Below, piece after piece: positions 10,001 to 21,896 of a stretch of DNA of 64,000 nt (position 1 is its first letter; every line of letters starts with the position of its first letter). Origin of the DNA: Daphnia carinata (lineage: Eukaryota > Arthropoda > Branchiopoda > Diplostraca > Daphniidae). A model generated the notes under the pieces. It had not been told where the DNA came from and did no database searches. It saw only the letters and a list, made by a program, of their open reading frames with translations. The translations under genes and the position numbers were made by a program. The stretch spans positions 9,083,534 through 9,147,533 of the forward strand of contig NC_081331.1 in assembly GCF_022539665.2 (NCBI RefSeq), read 5' to 3'.

Positions 10001-12456
10001 ACTTTTGAAAAACTAAACATTGTTGTCGTATTGTTTGTATATCGATGAACCACTGCGTATGTCCAGCCGTAATATGCGGGTAATTGTTGTTCCTGGACGC
10101 CTCATTAAACACGAAGTCTTTAAATTTGTTTATTTACCTAGTTATCTACGCTCTGTGCATAAGCTGTGATTGACTGGCAGGAAGGCAACATTTTTGAAAA
10201 AGGAATTCAAACTGTTGCTCACCTTGCTAAGCTGGACACTGCAAACTGATTTTGCAAGGGCAAAGGGTCGGCAATGTGAACTACGGTGAGCAAGAGCAGA
10301 TGAATCCGAAAATTAGGTTTAACAAGCCGCTTACCTAGCCGACCATTGATAACTTATAAACGTTTACAGTCAACCAATTTGAGGCTTTCAACTGGTCAAG
10401 GGTGCTAGGAAATGCTACATTATTTTATTGGTTTTAAAATCACTTTCAGTATTGTAATTGACTATTCCTTTTTACGTTCATTTATTCATTCATAGCATTT
10501 CTTTCTTTTCTTACTTCGCTTAAAAAATTTTGCCTACTTTGCGTAGATGTTTCCTATTTCGAACAACAACGCGGATGAGCTTCTTGTATTGTCTTACGTA
10601 ATGATCATCGTCTGTGGCGCAGTTCTTATGTCATTTAACTTTTCTTTGGAAGACTGCTACCGACTCCTCCACGAATAAAGAATTTTCACTGTCAAAACAT
10701 GCACAGTAGTACACTGTGTGCTATTTCAGATGAACCCATGTTGATTACAGCATCAGGATCTTCTGGTACACTTCCGAATACGTCGGCAATCAGCATTGAC
10801 CTTGACAACAAAGTAAGGGTGTATTCTAATTACGCCCATATGATCCTTTTTCACCATGCATGCGGAAAAGAAATAGAATGTAGCTCAACAGGATTTCCCA
10901 CTGAAATTTTTTCTTGTGCAAAAGAATTTTATGATGTTTACCTTAAATCCGTTCGATGCAATTTCGTTCATAAAGATTTCAAAATGCCTCCCCAGTGGAT
11001 TCAATTTGCTTCATTCGATCACGTCTACAACATTGCCTGCTTTAATCAACGAGATAATCATAAAGTTCACATTTTTGTTAAACGAATTCTCACAAGTAAG
11101 GCGATATTTTAAACCTGTATCACCAGCAATATTGCAAACTGTAGTTATGTCTTCCGGTCAGTTACATTTCGATGGTAAAAAAAAAAAAAATTCATCTTTA
11201 AGATTTTCAAGAATCCGAGTTCCGTCAAGCTAAAGAGAAAAGCTGAACGAAAGTGATACGTTTGAAGTTGTTCATTTGCGTTGCAGTATCCAGGTACCAA
11301 TGAGTGGAACTTAAATGCATCTTGCAAACAGAAGAGGAACTTCTTGTTGTTGTTCTTGAGGGATCACCCACAATTGTGCCCTTGCAAGGACGAACAGGTA
11401 GCGCAACATTTCGAGAAACTCATCCACATCCAAAATGCTCGATAGATGTGTGGCGGGCCAATTGCTGTGACAGACGTTGACCTTGGGGGTATTTATCATC
11501 CGTTTTAATACAGAGCACATGCCCTCATTCGATCTCGTTCTCGGAAAAATGGCCCCGGCAACAAAAACTGAATGGCGAGCGAGGTCACATTTTTTTGGGG
11601 GTCTCAACTTCTTCGGCTGGTTCCTTCTTTTTCGTCGCGATTTCAAAGAACTAACCGCGAAGGTCAAAACCTCGCTGGTCATGAACTCTTTCGATTTACA
11701 TTGCAACTTTATTTTATTTAATTTATTTTTGCAGATAGGGAAAGGGAGAGAGAGAGAGAGGAGAGGAAGGTGGCATGACTGGGGAAATGAGGGGAAACAT
11801 TAAGAACTGTAAATACATAAGGCGCATATTGTTCTGCTTTGGTTCATGTACGCATTAGGCAACTGCATGTTTTTCAACGTTATATCTACGCTGAAAAAAA
11901 AATCAATATCTTATTTTTGTTCGGAGATATTTCTCTTATTGCTTGCCCGATGGTAATGCAAAACCCAGTTTTACCTGCGTGAAGCAGACCACACCCTACC
12001 GCCTCAACCATAGGCGCCGATCCAATAATTTTTGTTTTAAAGAAATGCCACCATACGGGTTTCATTTCTTATTGTGGATCAGTCGCATGTTGAAATCTGC
12101 TCAGAAAAGAAATCATCCCTCGCAGAAACATTTCTGGGAAAGGTTCCACTAACGCGAAAGGGTCATTTCCCAGAACGGATCTAACGTCCCAATGCGCAAA
12201 GAATGTGCACGTGTTTTCTTGTGTGTGTGTGACAACCTGATGTGTGTACCGAAAAGAGAAGGTTTTGAAACGACTGTTGCATATATATTTTTTGAGGGGA
12301 AAGAATAGTAAATTGCAAATAACGACAAAACCATTCTATTGGTAGAACAATTTGAAAGAAATGCACAAAAATGACAAGGCGAACTCAGCCAGGGGAGAGG
12401 AACAAAAAAGAAACAGGTGTCCACGAGGGACATAACTAATGAAAAAGGGAGAGAAT
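7046..12456. other. 5.4 kb gene-poor stretch with weak ORFs only
   Basis: No gene was recognised. It holds a T10-G13 homopolymer junction at 7371-7393, a GA-rich tract near 11746-11770 and a TG-rich tract near 12216-12250. ORFs at 7094-7360 (minus), 7747-8103 (plus) and 11311-11706 (minus) match no family I know. A possible small exon lies at 8896-8948: a pyrimidine-rich acceptor, ATG, 17 codons, then an AG|GTAAAT donor. None of this is enough for a gene call. Confidence 0.5.
10699..11112 (+). CDS. Hypothetical ORF, 137 codons, unrecognised
   Basis: This is an uninterrupted ORF starting MHSSTLCAISDEP with five later cysteines. It has no signal peptide, membrane segment or repeat. It resembles no family I recognise. 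A potential donor (ACAA|GTAAGG) lies near its end, so it could also be an exon. Length alone is only weak evidence in this composition. Confidence 0.18.
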   Translation: MHSSTLCAISDEPMLITASGSSGTLPNTSAISIDLDNKVRVYSNYAHMILFHHACGKEIECSSTGFPTEIFSCAKEFYDVYLKSVRCNFVHKDFKMPPQWIQFASFDHVYNIACFNQRDNHKVHIFVKRILTSKAIF

Positions 12457-13797
12457 TTAAGGGCTTTGATCACCAGTCTGATAGCGTTTGGACATGCGTA
12501 GTTTCTTAGGCACATATGTGAAATCCTTTTCCGACTCTATGACTGACTCCTTATTGGCCGGTGGAGGTGAGGGACGGTAAAGATCAACCATATGCCACGA
12601 TCGTTTTTGTCCCAGACAGGCATCAGCATGATCAGACATGGACGAATCCGTGTCGGCATGAAGTTCGTGACTATTGTGACTAGCTTCGATCCTTTCTGCG
12701 AACGTCGAGAACTCGCTGTGCTGATGCAGAGTTGAACTAGATAAACGGCCAATCGACCAGTGATTCGACGCTGTTGTGACAACGCAAGACGTGGCTGGCG
12801 CATCCAGCACATCCTGGCCGGCACAGTAAACGAAGCTGGCCAGCGAGGAGCGTTTGGGCAACTCTTCTTTGACGCCCAGAATGACGTCAATCGCATGACG
12901 AAGAGGCAGACTAGAAGCTTCTCTCGGAACTGTTTGACTCTTGGACGATTCGAACCTCGTCATTGCGCACGGCTCTTGGGACCGGCAACGAAGAGATTCT
13001 TGACTTAGCGAGTCATAGTTCCATCGCTGCTCACCTCGAATCGGATGTTCAACAGCAGTTGGCGAATCGGCCAGCGGGGTGCTATTTGGCGGGTTGATCA
13101 GCTGAGTTGAGTACGAATCGTACGGTGACTGGTAAATCCATTGCATCACCTCAGCGTCATGAGCAGGTTGACTTAGTAAGCTTGCAAGGATTGGGTTGTG
13201 ATCACGCGATGGAGGCGGCACGCAGTAGGATTTGTTCGAATCGTCCGCGTGGTAAAAATCAACTTCCGGAGACGAGCGGTCGTGTTGAGTTGATTGGCCC
13301 GACGACGACGACGTCGAATATTTATCTCCACTTTCATGTATCTTCATGTGCCTTTCCAAATTACTTTTATGTGAAGTGGCGTAGTCGCAGAGGCTACAGG
13401 CGAATTCTTTGTAGCCTGAATGAACGGCATGGTGGCGCCGGAGCAAAGCTCGACGGCAAAACACCCGAGAACAAATTGTACATATATACCTACATTTTCG
13501 AAAATCGAAACACTGAAACAATTAACGTCGTTTAGACAACACTTGTTGAAAATGAAATGATTACCCATGGCGATGGAATGCTGCAGTGTGGTGCCGTAAC
13601 GCTGCCTTGTTAGCAAAACGACTACCACAACACTCGAGGACGGCGGTGCTCTGTTCGTGCATCGTCGCTGTGTGCCGCTTTAAATTGTTACGCCTATCAG
13701 TCCTGTACGGACAAAGTGTACAGGCAAAGAGGCGCTTCTCTTGTATAGAACTCCTCTCTTCTCTCAAGTAAACTTCGAGCAGTTCTGATTGCGCCAT
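12457..13797 (-). CDS. C2H2 zinc-finger protein, four fingers, two exons
   Basis: Exons 13797-13565 and 13489-12457 join in phase 2 (donor CCATGG|GTAATC, acceptor ATGTAG|GTATAT) to give 421 residues. Finger 1 is C26/C29/H42/H47. Finger 2 is degenerate: it has F61, L67, H70/H75 and C57, but the first Cys position is Leu54. Finger 3 is C81/C84/H97/H101 and finger 4 is C109/C112/H125/H129, joined by a TGEKP-like linker (HSGYKEF). The intron splits fingers 2 and 3. The rest (about residue 130 on) is Ser/His-rich and probably disordered, ending with a basic KKLRMSKRYQ patch. It is probably a nuclear DNA-binding regulator; the exact orthologue is not recognised. Confidence 0.85.
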
Positions 13798-15938
13798 GAC
13801 CTACGGAAATCAAATCATCACATTAGTTGCATCACAGACCCACGTGGACATACAAAACACGCCATCACGTTGTGGAAGTGAAGCTCGTTCACTTGCCATG
13901 GTTGGCCAAACGATACTCATTCATCTAACAATGCCTCCACATAGACCGTGTTGCGAAACACGCTGGACAATTTGCAACTCGCGATAACTTATACTTCCGA
14001 TTCTTCACGTTCTAGTCAACAATGATTTGTAATGAAACTCACCGTTTAAGTGGTTCGGAGGAGCAGATCTAAATGTAACCGAACGGACAAACACTGAGAT
14101 GAATTTGTGTCCCACGTACTTTGCTAAACGATGTCGTAAATCCTTAGAAGTGCTACTGTATTAAGACAGTGAACGACTGTCTCGAAACGTTCGATAGCGT
14201 TGTATACTATAGTTTTTAACTCCTCCTTCCTCGCCCTCCCCTCTCATTATTCTCACAACTCAGGGAAAAAAGGCGTCCCTGCCTCTGCGACTACTTGCAT
14301 TACTCCCCAAAGAATTGCGAGATTCGCTTTTCGAGAAGAAAGGGAGCAACATCCCCCAGCCTCCACCACCGAGAAAAAAAAAAGAAAAGGTCCGAGAAAA
14401 GGTAATGCGCTAGACGAACTTGCTCAGAAATATGCAAAAGTCTGAGAAACTCAAAATTTTTTCATTTTTTTTTCTTTTCTTTCTTTTTGTTATACCAATA
14501 TTCAAGACACCTAAATATCGGCAAATGTCTCTTTTTACAGCCCCCTTCTTCTGTTAGTTTTCTTCGGAGAAAAATCAGTTTGTTGATCGAAGGTCGAATT
14601 TGTTTGAATGTATTTCCGTTTGTTCCTAAACATTCATTTTTTAGTTTTAGGTATTCATTTGAACATTTTTCAGCATTATATCTACGCCATTTCTCATTTA
14701 CCATATCCGTATAATCAGTAAGCTCTGAGCGTAATTTACTTTTATGACGTTTAAGTTCTGCGACGAATGGACCTTGAAACTTAAGTCTTGATCAAGGTTT
14801 TATGTCTTAAACCAGGTTCAATTTTTCCAGGTTTACTGTCGTTTTGTGTCTCACCTTTTGGGGGAATGGGACGCATAGGGAGCATGCAGACGGTGACCTT
14901 TTGTCGACTTGTGATTTTGTACGTTCGTTATCGCAAATGAAGGCAGTATTCTACTATAGCATAATATTTTTGAAACGTTACATAGAAGTTGATTCGAACT
15001 AATAATTTCTTTGGAAATGAACCAGAAAACTTGGGCGTAAAGTATTTTATTTTTGGTTCAGCGGCGAAATCAGTTTGTCTAAACGAAATAATTTTTTATT
15101 CAAGTAATAATTAATGTATGCTACAACTACACTTTTAATTGCGATTACTAGCATAGTTTTCGTAGATGAAATTTGGTACTGTATATGCTCAAAACTACAA
15201 GAAATAATTATTATTTAGTTGATACTACATGATTGTACGAATTGTTTGATTGAAAAACCAATGTTATGAAGTAAATAACCATCGCCGTTGTCAACGATAC
15301 CGATTGGGTTTATGACAAAAACGCGCATTTGAAACTAGAGAGCTGAAAGAGATTTCACATTCGCCGTGGTTTTTTTGTTCAGATTCTTTCCATCTTATAG
15401 AACTATAAGCGCTCTCTTAACTTGACTCCAAAAGTTCGTTTTTTTTCAAGTTAAAGAAATCATTTCTTCTCGGGTTTTCGGAGAATCACGCAATAGTTTA
15501 TTACACACTGTGAAGCTAAGGTTCCTTCTCCTTTTGCTGAGGAAACGCGCCGTTATAGAATTGAGATTGTATGAAATTAGGTAGAATTTAAAAAGCATAA
15601 TAACACTAATGAATGCGTAGTAGTGCGCAAAAATGTTATACTATCACCGACAACACGTTAAAGATCACAATATAATGCAATTTCATACTTCTGCCATACA
15701 GTTATCTTTTCTATTTCATTTGATATTTTGATAAGTGCTTCCCTAGTGTGATTAACGATCAAACAATTAAACATTAGTTATTTGATTCGAACTGTTAAAT
15801 AAATGTTTAATCACCACACACAAAATTTATTATTAATTGAGCTATAAAACGTAGAACTTTGGACATAATGCTCACTAAAATTTACAAAGTTATGTGTTTC
15901 AATCGAATTTAAATGTCGAGACAACTCTTGGAAAGACA
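13798..15938. other. Intergenic, nothing recognised
   Basis: It contains the upstream region of the zinc-finger gene and the 3' flank of LIPT1. A pyrimidine-rich tract lies near 14455-14490. Small ORFs at 14200-14445 and 14462-14714 overlap on opposite strands and are not convincing. Confidence 0.55.
15826..15831 (-). terminator. Likely poly(A) signal of LIPT1
   Basis: AATAAA on the minus strand, about 110 bp beyond the LIPT1 stop codon. Confidence 0.5.
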
Positions 15939-17388
15939 TCAGACTGACGTTAAGCATAGCGTCAACAAAATTTCTTTTAAATTTGAAAAACGGTCTTCAC
16001 CCACAGTTCCAAAAACGCTGGTATTTGAAATGACGTAATGTAATTCACTATCTAATTTTTGATTCACTAATAACGTGTTCAGACTTAGGGCATCTTGTTT
16101 GCCGATGGTGACGTCTTGGAAATGTAGCCTTTCTATTTTCCCATTCAACACCTGAATTTTGACCTCTGAACTTTGACTACCAATTGGACAGCAAAGGGAA
16201 AAACATGGGGTCTTCCCATAGATCCATTGCCAGGCTGAGAATGACTGTTTGATCAGGTCCAAACCTAAAATGTCCAAAGAATATGCATGCTGCCAAGTTA
16301 TTATTATAACAAAATTACCAGGAAAATTTTCTTCGGACGGAGTTACAAAATCGACTTCTTGAAAACTTAACGGAGAATTCTTGATGTAATAACATCCTAG
16401 TATGTTTATAACTTCATCAACTGATATCTCGGGACAACAAGCTTTGAGGTTCAACGTTGGAGATCGGACACTGGGTGTAGAATTACTCTGAATCCCAAGC
16501 TTGAATGTTGACAAAATAAAATGATTTTTTAATATGAGGGAGTTTAAACAGGAATGTTTCCATCTTCATACCTCATGTACACTCAACATTTGATGTAGTA
16601 ATGATGCATCAACATCAACAAGGAGAGTACTGTGGACAAAGAAGTAAGAATATTGTTGGTGAGAACATACGATAAATCTGTTAAGAAATAATGTTGCTAA
16701 CCAATGGTGATAAGCATTCCGATGGCCAAGCTTTGATGCAGTTCCAGACACTTTGTAGCTGTTAAACAGGATATCTTCTCTAGGTGAAATTGATAGATCT
16801 AAATTCCAATGACTTCTGATAGACCCACAAATGGTTTCAAGGTTAGATTTCCTATTGTATCTGGCTCGTGATGTGAAAAATGAGCAGTTCAAATTGCCTT
16901 GATCATGGTACACTGTGCCTCCTATCACAACCACATCTGTCAAAAACATGATTGATAAAAGAAACCACAATTGTGACATACCTACCTCCACTATTCCGGC
17001 GTGACAAATATACACTGTTCTGTGACAGATTCTTTAAATTTACTTCTAGCCATGGATTTTGATGTCTACCGATGACTACACTGTGAAAATGTGATTACAT
17101 AATGACAGCATACTATATTAAAGTAGAAATCACTAACCATGGTGTATTAACCCACATAAAAAGAAGTGACTGATTTTCAAAATCAAAATTTTTATAAAAC
17201 CAATCTTCTAATGCAAGATTCTCGAAGATGTTGGTACTTTTGGAAACAAAAACCAACTTTTTCGATACGTCGTCTGTAATACTTCGTGTCGCTATGATAG
17301 ATACAGGATAATAGAAATTCATATTGCCAAGACGCGTAATTTTTACTTGGTGACGAAGGAGTAAATAACTGTTTCGAAAAAAATTCAT
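15939..17388 (-). CDS. LIPT1: Lipoyltransferase 1, mitochondrial (LplA family)
   Basis: Five exons: 17388-17138, 17080-16986, 16921-16702, 16629-16572 and 16499-15939. They join with consistent phases into 394 residues (human about 373). LIPT1 moves lipoyl groups to the E2 subunits of mitochondrial 2-oxoacid dehydrogenases. Visible signatures are a basic, hydrophobic N-terminus fitting a mitochondrial presequence, FENLALEDW, then after the first intron VVIGRHQNPW and RRNSGGGTVYHD (the RRxSGGG substrate loop). KVSGTASKLG and AYHHCTLLVDVD follow, and then GIQSNSTPSV. The RRNSGGG motif is built across the exon 2/3 junction and YHHC across exon 3/4, which supports the splice model. The ATG is 1.16 kb from the ATG of ANAPC7 on the other strand. 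Confidence 0.95.
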
Positions 17389-17699
17389 GGCAGCTTTGCT
17401 TGCACGAAACCGAGAAAAATAAAAAAATTATCTATTCGAGAGGTAGATGCAAATAGAGATTGGTTCTGTGACGTCTGCTAGAAACCGAAAACCGTCGCCA
17501 GATGGGGAATTCTCCCCTTGACATGCCAAATTTCCAATGATATTTTATGGCAATAGATTACACGGGCCTTGGCCCTTGGCCTCGGCTCGCCATGGCAATG
17601 TATTTCACGCAAGAAAAGTAGGGCTCAAGCCCGCGTAAAATGTTTTTTTTAAAGCCACTTTTGCAAATGTATTTATTTATTTTCTTCGATTTGCCCGAA

Positions 17700-17850
17700 G
17701 TAGGTTCGTCTGTTATTTGGCCCATGCCTCATCCGCGTTTTCAAGTGGGCAATGAAACGGCGCAATTTACAAAGCCTAGCTCCATTACCTGGTTCGAAAC
17801 CCCTATATTCCTATTTCTATTCCGTTTACACTGATTTTTTACCCCGGCGT
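17700..17850 (+). repeat. Dispersed repeat, copy 1, with tRNA B-box-like core
   Basis: This segment aligns by eye, with gaps, to 57300-57440 in the same orientation. Both contain a GGTTCGTCTGT/GGTTCTTCTGT start and a CCATTNCC-GGTTCNAAACCC core. The core GGTTCGAAACC resembles a Pol III B box, so a tRNA-derived SINE is possible, but I saw no clear A box. Confidence 0.5.
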
Positions 17851-18228
17851 TTGGCACTTTTATTTTAGTTTCTGCACTATGTAACTTAATTTACAAATTG
17901 TATTTCTTAGGAGACTCGTTTTAAATTAGATGCCATTTAAGTCGCCATTTTAAAAAATGGCAGTAGACCTACCCGGTTTACGCAGGAAAACCAGCTCAAC
18001 TTACCCTATATAGCAGATTACCTTGGGCATAACAAAAATGGTGTCTAGACTTTAACACCCAACCCTACTTATAGTGGTTTAGCGCCAAATCTGCCCTACC
18101 TCTCTTTAAAAAAGTAAATAATAAAAAACTCTGCCCACTGATGGCTTAAAAATAAATCGCCGTTCTTCTATTCGCGCAGGATACTGTTTACAATATATGG
18201 TATACTGCATCCCCGTATGTTGCGCACA

Positions 18229-18344
18229 CTGCGGACTGTTTCAGTATGGGAAAGTGCGGACTGCTGCCAAATTTTTTGAGCCATCCTGCGGCTAAAAGTC
18301 CGCAGTTTGTTCAGTGTGCACTCTGCAATCTGCGTCCGCACTTT
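18229..18344. promoter_or_regulatory. Four GTCCGCA-type motifs in two nested inverted pairs
   Basis: CTGCGGACT (18229-18237) pairs with AGTCCGCAG (18297-18305), and AAAGTGCGGAC (18251-18261) pairs with GTCCGCACTTT (18334-18344). They lie 200-320 bp upstream of the ANAPC7 start. They could be binding sites or the remains of an inverted-repeat element. Confidence 0.4.
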
Positions 18345-18546
18345 ACTCTTGTCCCATGTCGTCTTGTTGACTTCACATTGAGTCGAAAGTCGAACGAACT
18401 TAACGACCGTCATCTGAAAGCCCTTATAGTTATAGAATTTTAAGTTGCAACATCTGAGTACTGTATTAGTAGTATTATACTGAAGACTTATTCTTCAGTT
18501 CAGTTTGTGCCACTTGATATTTATACGCCATAATTCAATAATTATT

Positions 18547-21209
18547 ATGATTCTCCAAGAACAGATTCAAATACTGTTCGATAACAAACTTTTTACAAAT
18601 ATTGTTGCGCTGGTGAGTCAAGATTTTTGAATACTATTTGTTATTCTTTCTAAATTGAGTAAGGAATTCCATCGCATGTCGTATTTATTTTAGTCTTTTT
18701 TTTTATGCGACCCAACTATCATTAGACATCCAGTTTGCATCTTAGTTAGTTACTCTTACTTTCTCATACTTGCATGTTAGTTACACTTATTGCTGACAAT
18801 TAATTTATGATCTATCTTGTTGGAAGAAATGCAGATATATATTTGAATTCTTTAGGCTCCAATGGTTCTTTCAGCAAATGACAACAATCCTGAGCTCTTA
18901 TCCCCTTCAAGTGTAGCTCAGACAATGGTATATCTAGCAGATTCATTCCTTGAGCAGAAGGAATATGGTAAAGCGGAAGCCTATTATAGAAAAGCCCTAG
19001 ATTTACGGAAAACCATATCCAAGCAAAGAGGACTAGGAAGCAGTGCTGCCAAGGAACTTTCTGCAGAGACAGGTTTATCTGCCCTTTTCTTAAATAGTTT
19101 CTTTCTTTTAAATAGTTTTTTTCTGCTGTAATGATTCATAGAGATTCGCTATCAGATGCACATTTGTCACCTTGCTTTGAAACAACCAGTACAAGCTTTA
19201 CTGGTATTGCAAGGCATCCCAGCCAAACTACGCTCTGTTAAGGTTAATATGGCCTTGGGTAAATTGTATGTAATGAATGGACTTGAGCGCCCAGCCATAT
19301 CTGCATTCAAAGAAGTAATTCGTGAATGCCCATTGGCCCTTGAGGCCATACTAGCTTTAATTAAACTTGGGGTTAGCTATGTTGAACTTTTACGTTTGAT
19401 TTTTAATGGAAGCCCATCAAACAATTTAGATTGGTAAGTATGAAAAAAATTTTAATGGTTAACTCTGTTTCTTTGTCCCTGTAATTTGAAACTCAAATTT
19501 TCAAGGATTGCTCAGTGGATCAAAGGGCAGTGCCACCTTCATTCTTGTGAATATCTTAGTGCTTCTACCATATTTTGCCACCTGCAAGATGCATCATTAC
19601 TAAAAGATGATGTGACAAACTTGATCTCACAAGGAACAACTTTTTTTTTGGCCGGTGATTTTACTAGCGCCCTTCAGCCACTTCAGCGCGTACGTTTATT
19701 CTTCAACATTCAATGAATTCATTTCTAATTTAACAGCTTCATCCTTTGTCGATAAGGCCCACGCTCTCGATCCTCTATCGTTAAAAGGCATGGATATTTT
19801 AGCCGTCGTATTAGCGAATGAAAAAAAAAGTGCAGAGCTTGAAGCGCTTGCGCTCAAGCTCATCTCCGTTTCCGATTCCAGTTTCGAGTCGTGGGTAAAA
19901 GTCTACGTGCAGTTTTAGTGATTTACATCTTTAAACTCTGTCTGAATTTAATTAGGTAGCAATGGGATACCATTATCTTCTGTCACGAAAGCTAACCCGA
20001 GCTCTATACCTTGCACACAAAGTAAGCAAAATTTTTCAAAGCGTTTCGCAAACCCCTGTAAACAATGTTAACAAATGAGGTATGTTGGTTGTAGGCATGT
20101 ACGTGTTGTACACCATCGCCTGGTATTGAGCCTCTTATTCTAAAGGGAACGGTTTTACAAGAGCTGAAGAAGTGGCCAGAAGCGATAACACATTTCAGGT
20201 AATGCTTCACATTAAAAATATTTAACTTCCTTTCATTTTGGGTAATAATTCGTTAGGGAAGGACTGCAAATAGCGCCACATCGATTCGAAATCTATCGTG
20301 GTATCGTTCACTGTTACTTGGCTCTTCAGCGGAGTCGAGAAGCCATGAATATTGCTGCCAGCTCGCTTCATCACATCGGCCACACACCACGCACTTTCAC
20401 GGTTAGCATTTTATTTGGATTTGTTCCTTTTTGGAAATGTGCCGCCTTAGACGTCACTATTGATTTCATAAATTTCTTCCTAGCTTTACGCATCCGTTCT
20501 TCTAAAAGACCCAGTTACAAACGCAAAAGGCAAAGTCTTCCTTGAAAGAGCTTTGAATATGGGTAAAGCAAATATTATTCAAGTAATCGCAAAAAGCGAA
20601 TAATGTAAATTCAATATTTGTGTAGATCCCGATACGCGCCTGCCGTGTTTCTTTTAATCGACTCATACGAGCAGGTAAGTGTTCGCTGCAAAACTACAGA
20701 AATTCTTCTGTACGTATTTTATACCAAATATGTGCAGGCCGGTCAGAGATCGAAAGCTATTGAATTGCTTAATAAGCAAATTAATCAACAACCGTCAAAT
20801 CGACTACATCATATATTAGGAGACTTGCTGGTAAAAAACGGGGAGATGGATAAAGCTTTGGAACAGTATAATTCCGCGCTTATGTACTATAAAACTTGCT
20901 CTTGTATTGATGCCCACTACGATGCAATAATGAGTTAATTGTGGTAATTTTAGGCTTGAGCCGAATAATGTGAAAACTATGGAGGCCATAAATAGGCTAG
21001 AAAATGCTTTGGTTGCGAAATTAGAAAACCATCTTGATTTGGAAGCAGATGATATTCCCGATTCTGACGAAGAGGTAAACACAATTTATGTTGCAGATTT
21101 GCAATATCAAATAATATTTTGCATGATTTTTTAGCCAACCATTGAAGAAGTTGACATCGACCCCATGGGCGGAATGTGGGCCGACATGAACTTGGATCAG
21201 TTCAGGTAG
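18547..21209 (+). CDS. ANAPC7: Anaphase-promoting complex subunit 7 (APC7), with a one-base frame break
   Basis: Thirteen exons: 18547-18612, 18856-19072, 19142-19433, 19506-19689, 19757-19894, 19956-20021, 20095-20198, 20257-20401, 20484-20562, 20626-20674, 20738-20883, 20954-21074 and 21135-21209. They give about 560 residues (human 565). APC7 is a TPR scaffold subunit of the APC/C ubiquitin ligase. Signatures are NNPELLSPSS, LERPAISAFKEVIRECPLAL, LDPLSLKGMD, RALYLAHK, KDPVTNAKGKVFLERAL and LHHILGDLLVKNGEMDKALEQY, with an acidic C-terminal tail as in the family. Exon 10 begins in the family frame (DPDTRL) but its second half (AVFLLIDSYEQ) reads in another frame, and the exon sum is 1682 nt, one base short of whole codons. 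This is an indel or a sequence error. Introns are mostly 55-75 bp. Confidence 0.93.
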
Positions 21210-21742
21210 CATGTTCCATGACGTAAAGTTTAAACAAATCGCAAATACATTTCTTCGAGAAAGAACTGTTCACAATCCTTAGAGAACTAGACTAACGCTT
21301 TTATTAAGACAACTCATTTCTTGGTATGGTAAGATGACAAGTCGCGTTTGGCAGTGTAGTTATAATATAGGCCTACTTCTCAGTCATTTGGAATATTGCT
21401 TACTTCTACCTCTGTTTATGAGAGGCGTACGACTAATTCTTCACAAGTGGCATTGGATGTATGGCCACGATTCTCCAATGTTCATTTATTATTATTTATT
21501 TTTCATTATCCATGTCCATCGCATTTTGTGGGATGCCAAAGAATTGTTCCCGTGCTCAAATAACTTAGCTTGCTAATGAGGACACCGAAGCTCAGCAGAG
21601 GCTCTGTAGTTCGTTAATCGAATTGATACTACAGCAAAATCAGTTGTATAACTAGACACGTACTGTATCCGAATTAAGAGCGTACCGTCGTAAATTTTTC
21701 TCATTCACGACTTCATGTTGCCACTACATAGACATGTAAAGT

Positions 21743-21748
21743 AATAAA
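21743..21748 (+). terminator. Likely poly(A) signal of ANAPC7
   Basis: AATAAA on the plus strand, about 530 bp after the ANAPC7 stop. Confidence 0.55.
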
Positions 21749-21779
21749 GGTATGCGCAATCGTTTCAGGACGTTTCACT

Positions 21780-21785
21780 TTTAAT
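21780..21785 (-). terminator. Possible poly(A) signal of RNF185
   Basis: ATTAAA variant on the minus strand, about 110 bp after the RNF185 stop. Confidence 0.4.
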
Positions 21786-21896
21786 CTTCATATATATATA
21801 TAAATCCACTATCTAGAGAATTTCGAGAACTTTAACAAAGTATAAATTTCTCGGAATCTTGAGGATAAAAAATATACAACACAGAAAACCATAGGT

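Larger units (their letters stand above)
17389..18546. other. Head-to-head LIPT1/ANAPC7 intergenic region
   Basis: The gap between two divergent start codons. It holds a degenerate dispersed repeat (17700-17850) and a cluster of GTCCGCA-type inverted motifs (18229-18344). Promoters for both genes must lie here or in unseen 5' exons. No convincing ORF was found. Confidence 0.6.
21210..21896. other. Tail-to-tail 3' region of ANAPC7 and RNF185
   Basis: The two stop codons are 687 bp apart. The poly(A) signal candidates of the two strands are only about 35 bp apart, so the 3' UTRs probably abut or overlap. Confidence 0.6.

Noticed and set aside
11311-11706. 131-codon minus-strand ORF
   Set aside because: No recognisable domain, a competing plus-strand ORF, and GA-rich low-complexity sequence beside it.
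14200-14714. Small ORFs beside the zinc-finger gene
   Set aside because: Overlapping on both strands, low complexity, and one lacks an ATG start.
17113-17140. LIPT1 exon 1 read through its donor
   Set aside because: Splicing at 17138 gives VVIGRHQNPW, which fits the family. Read-through ends in a stop after a few codons.
17780-17810. Possible tRNA gene
   Set aside because: Only a B-box-like string is present; there is no cloverleaf or A box.
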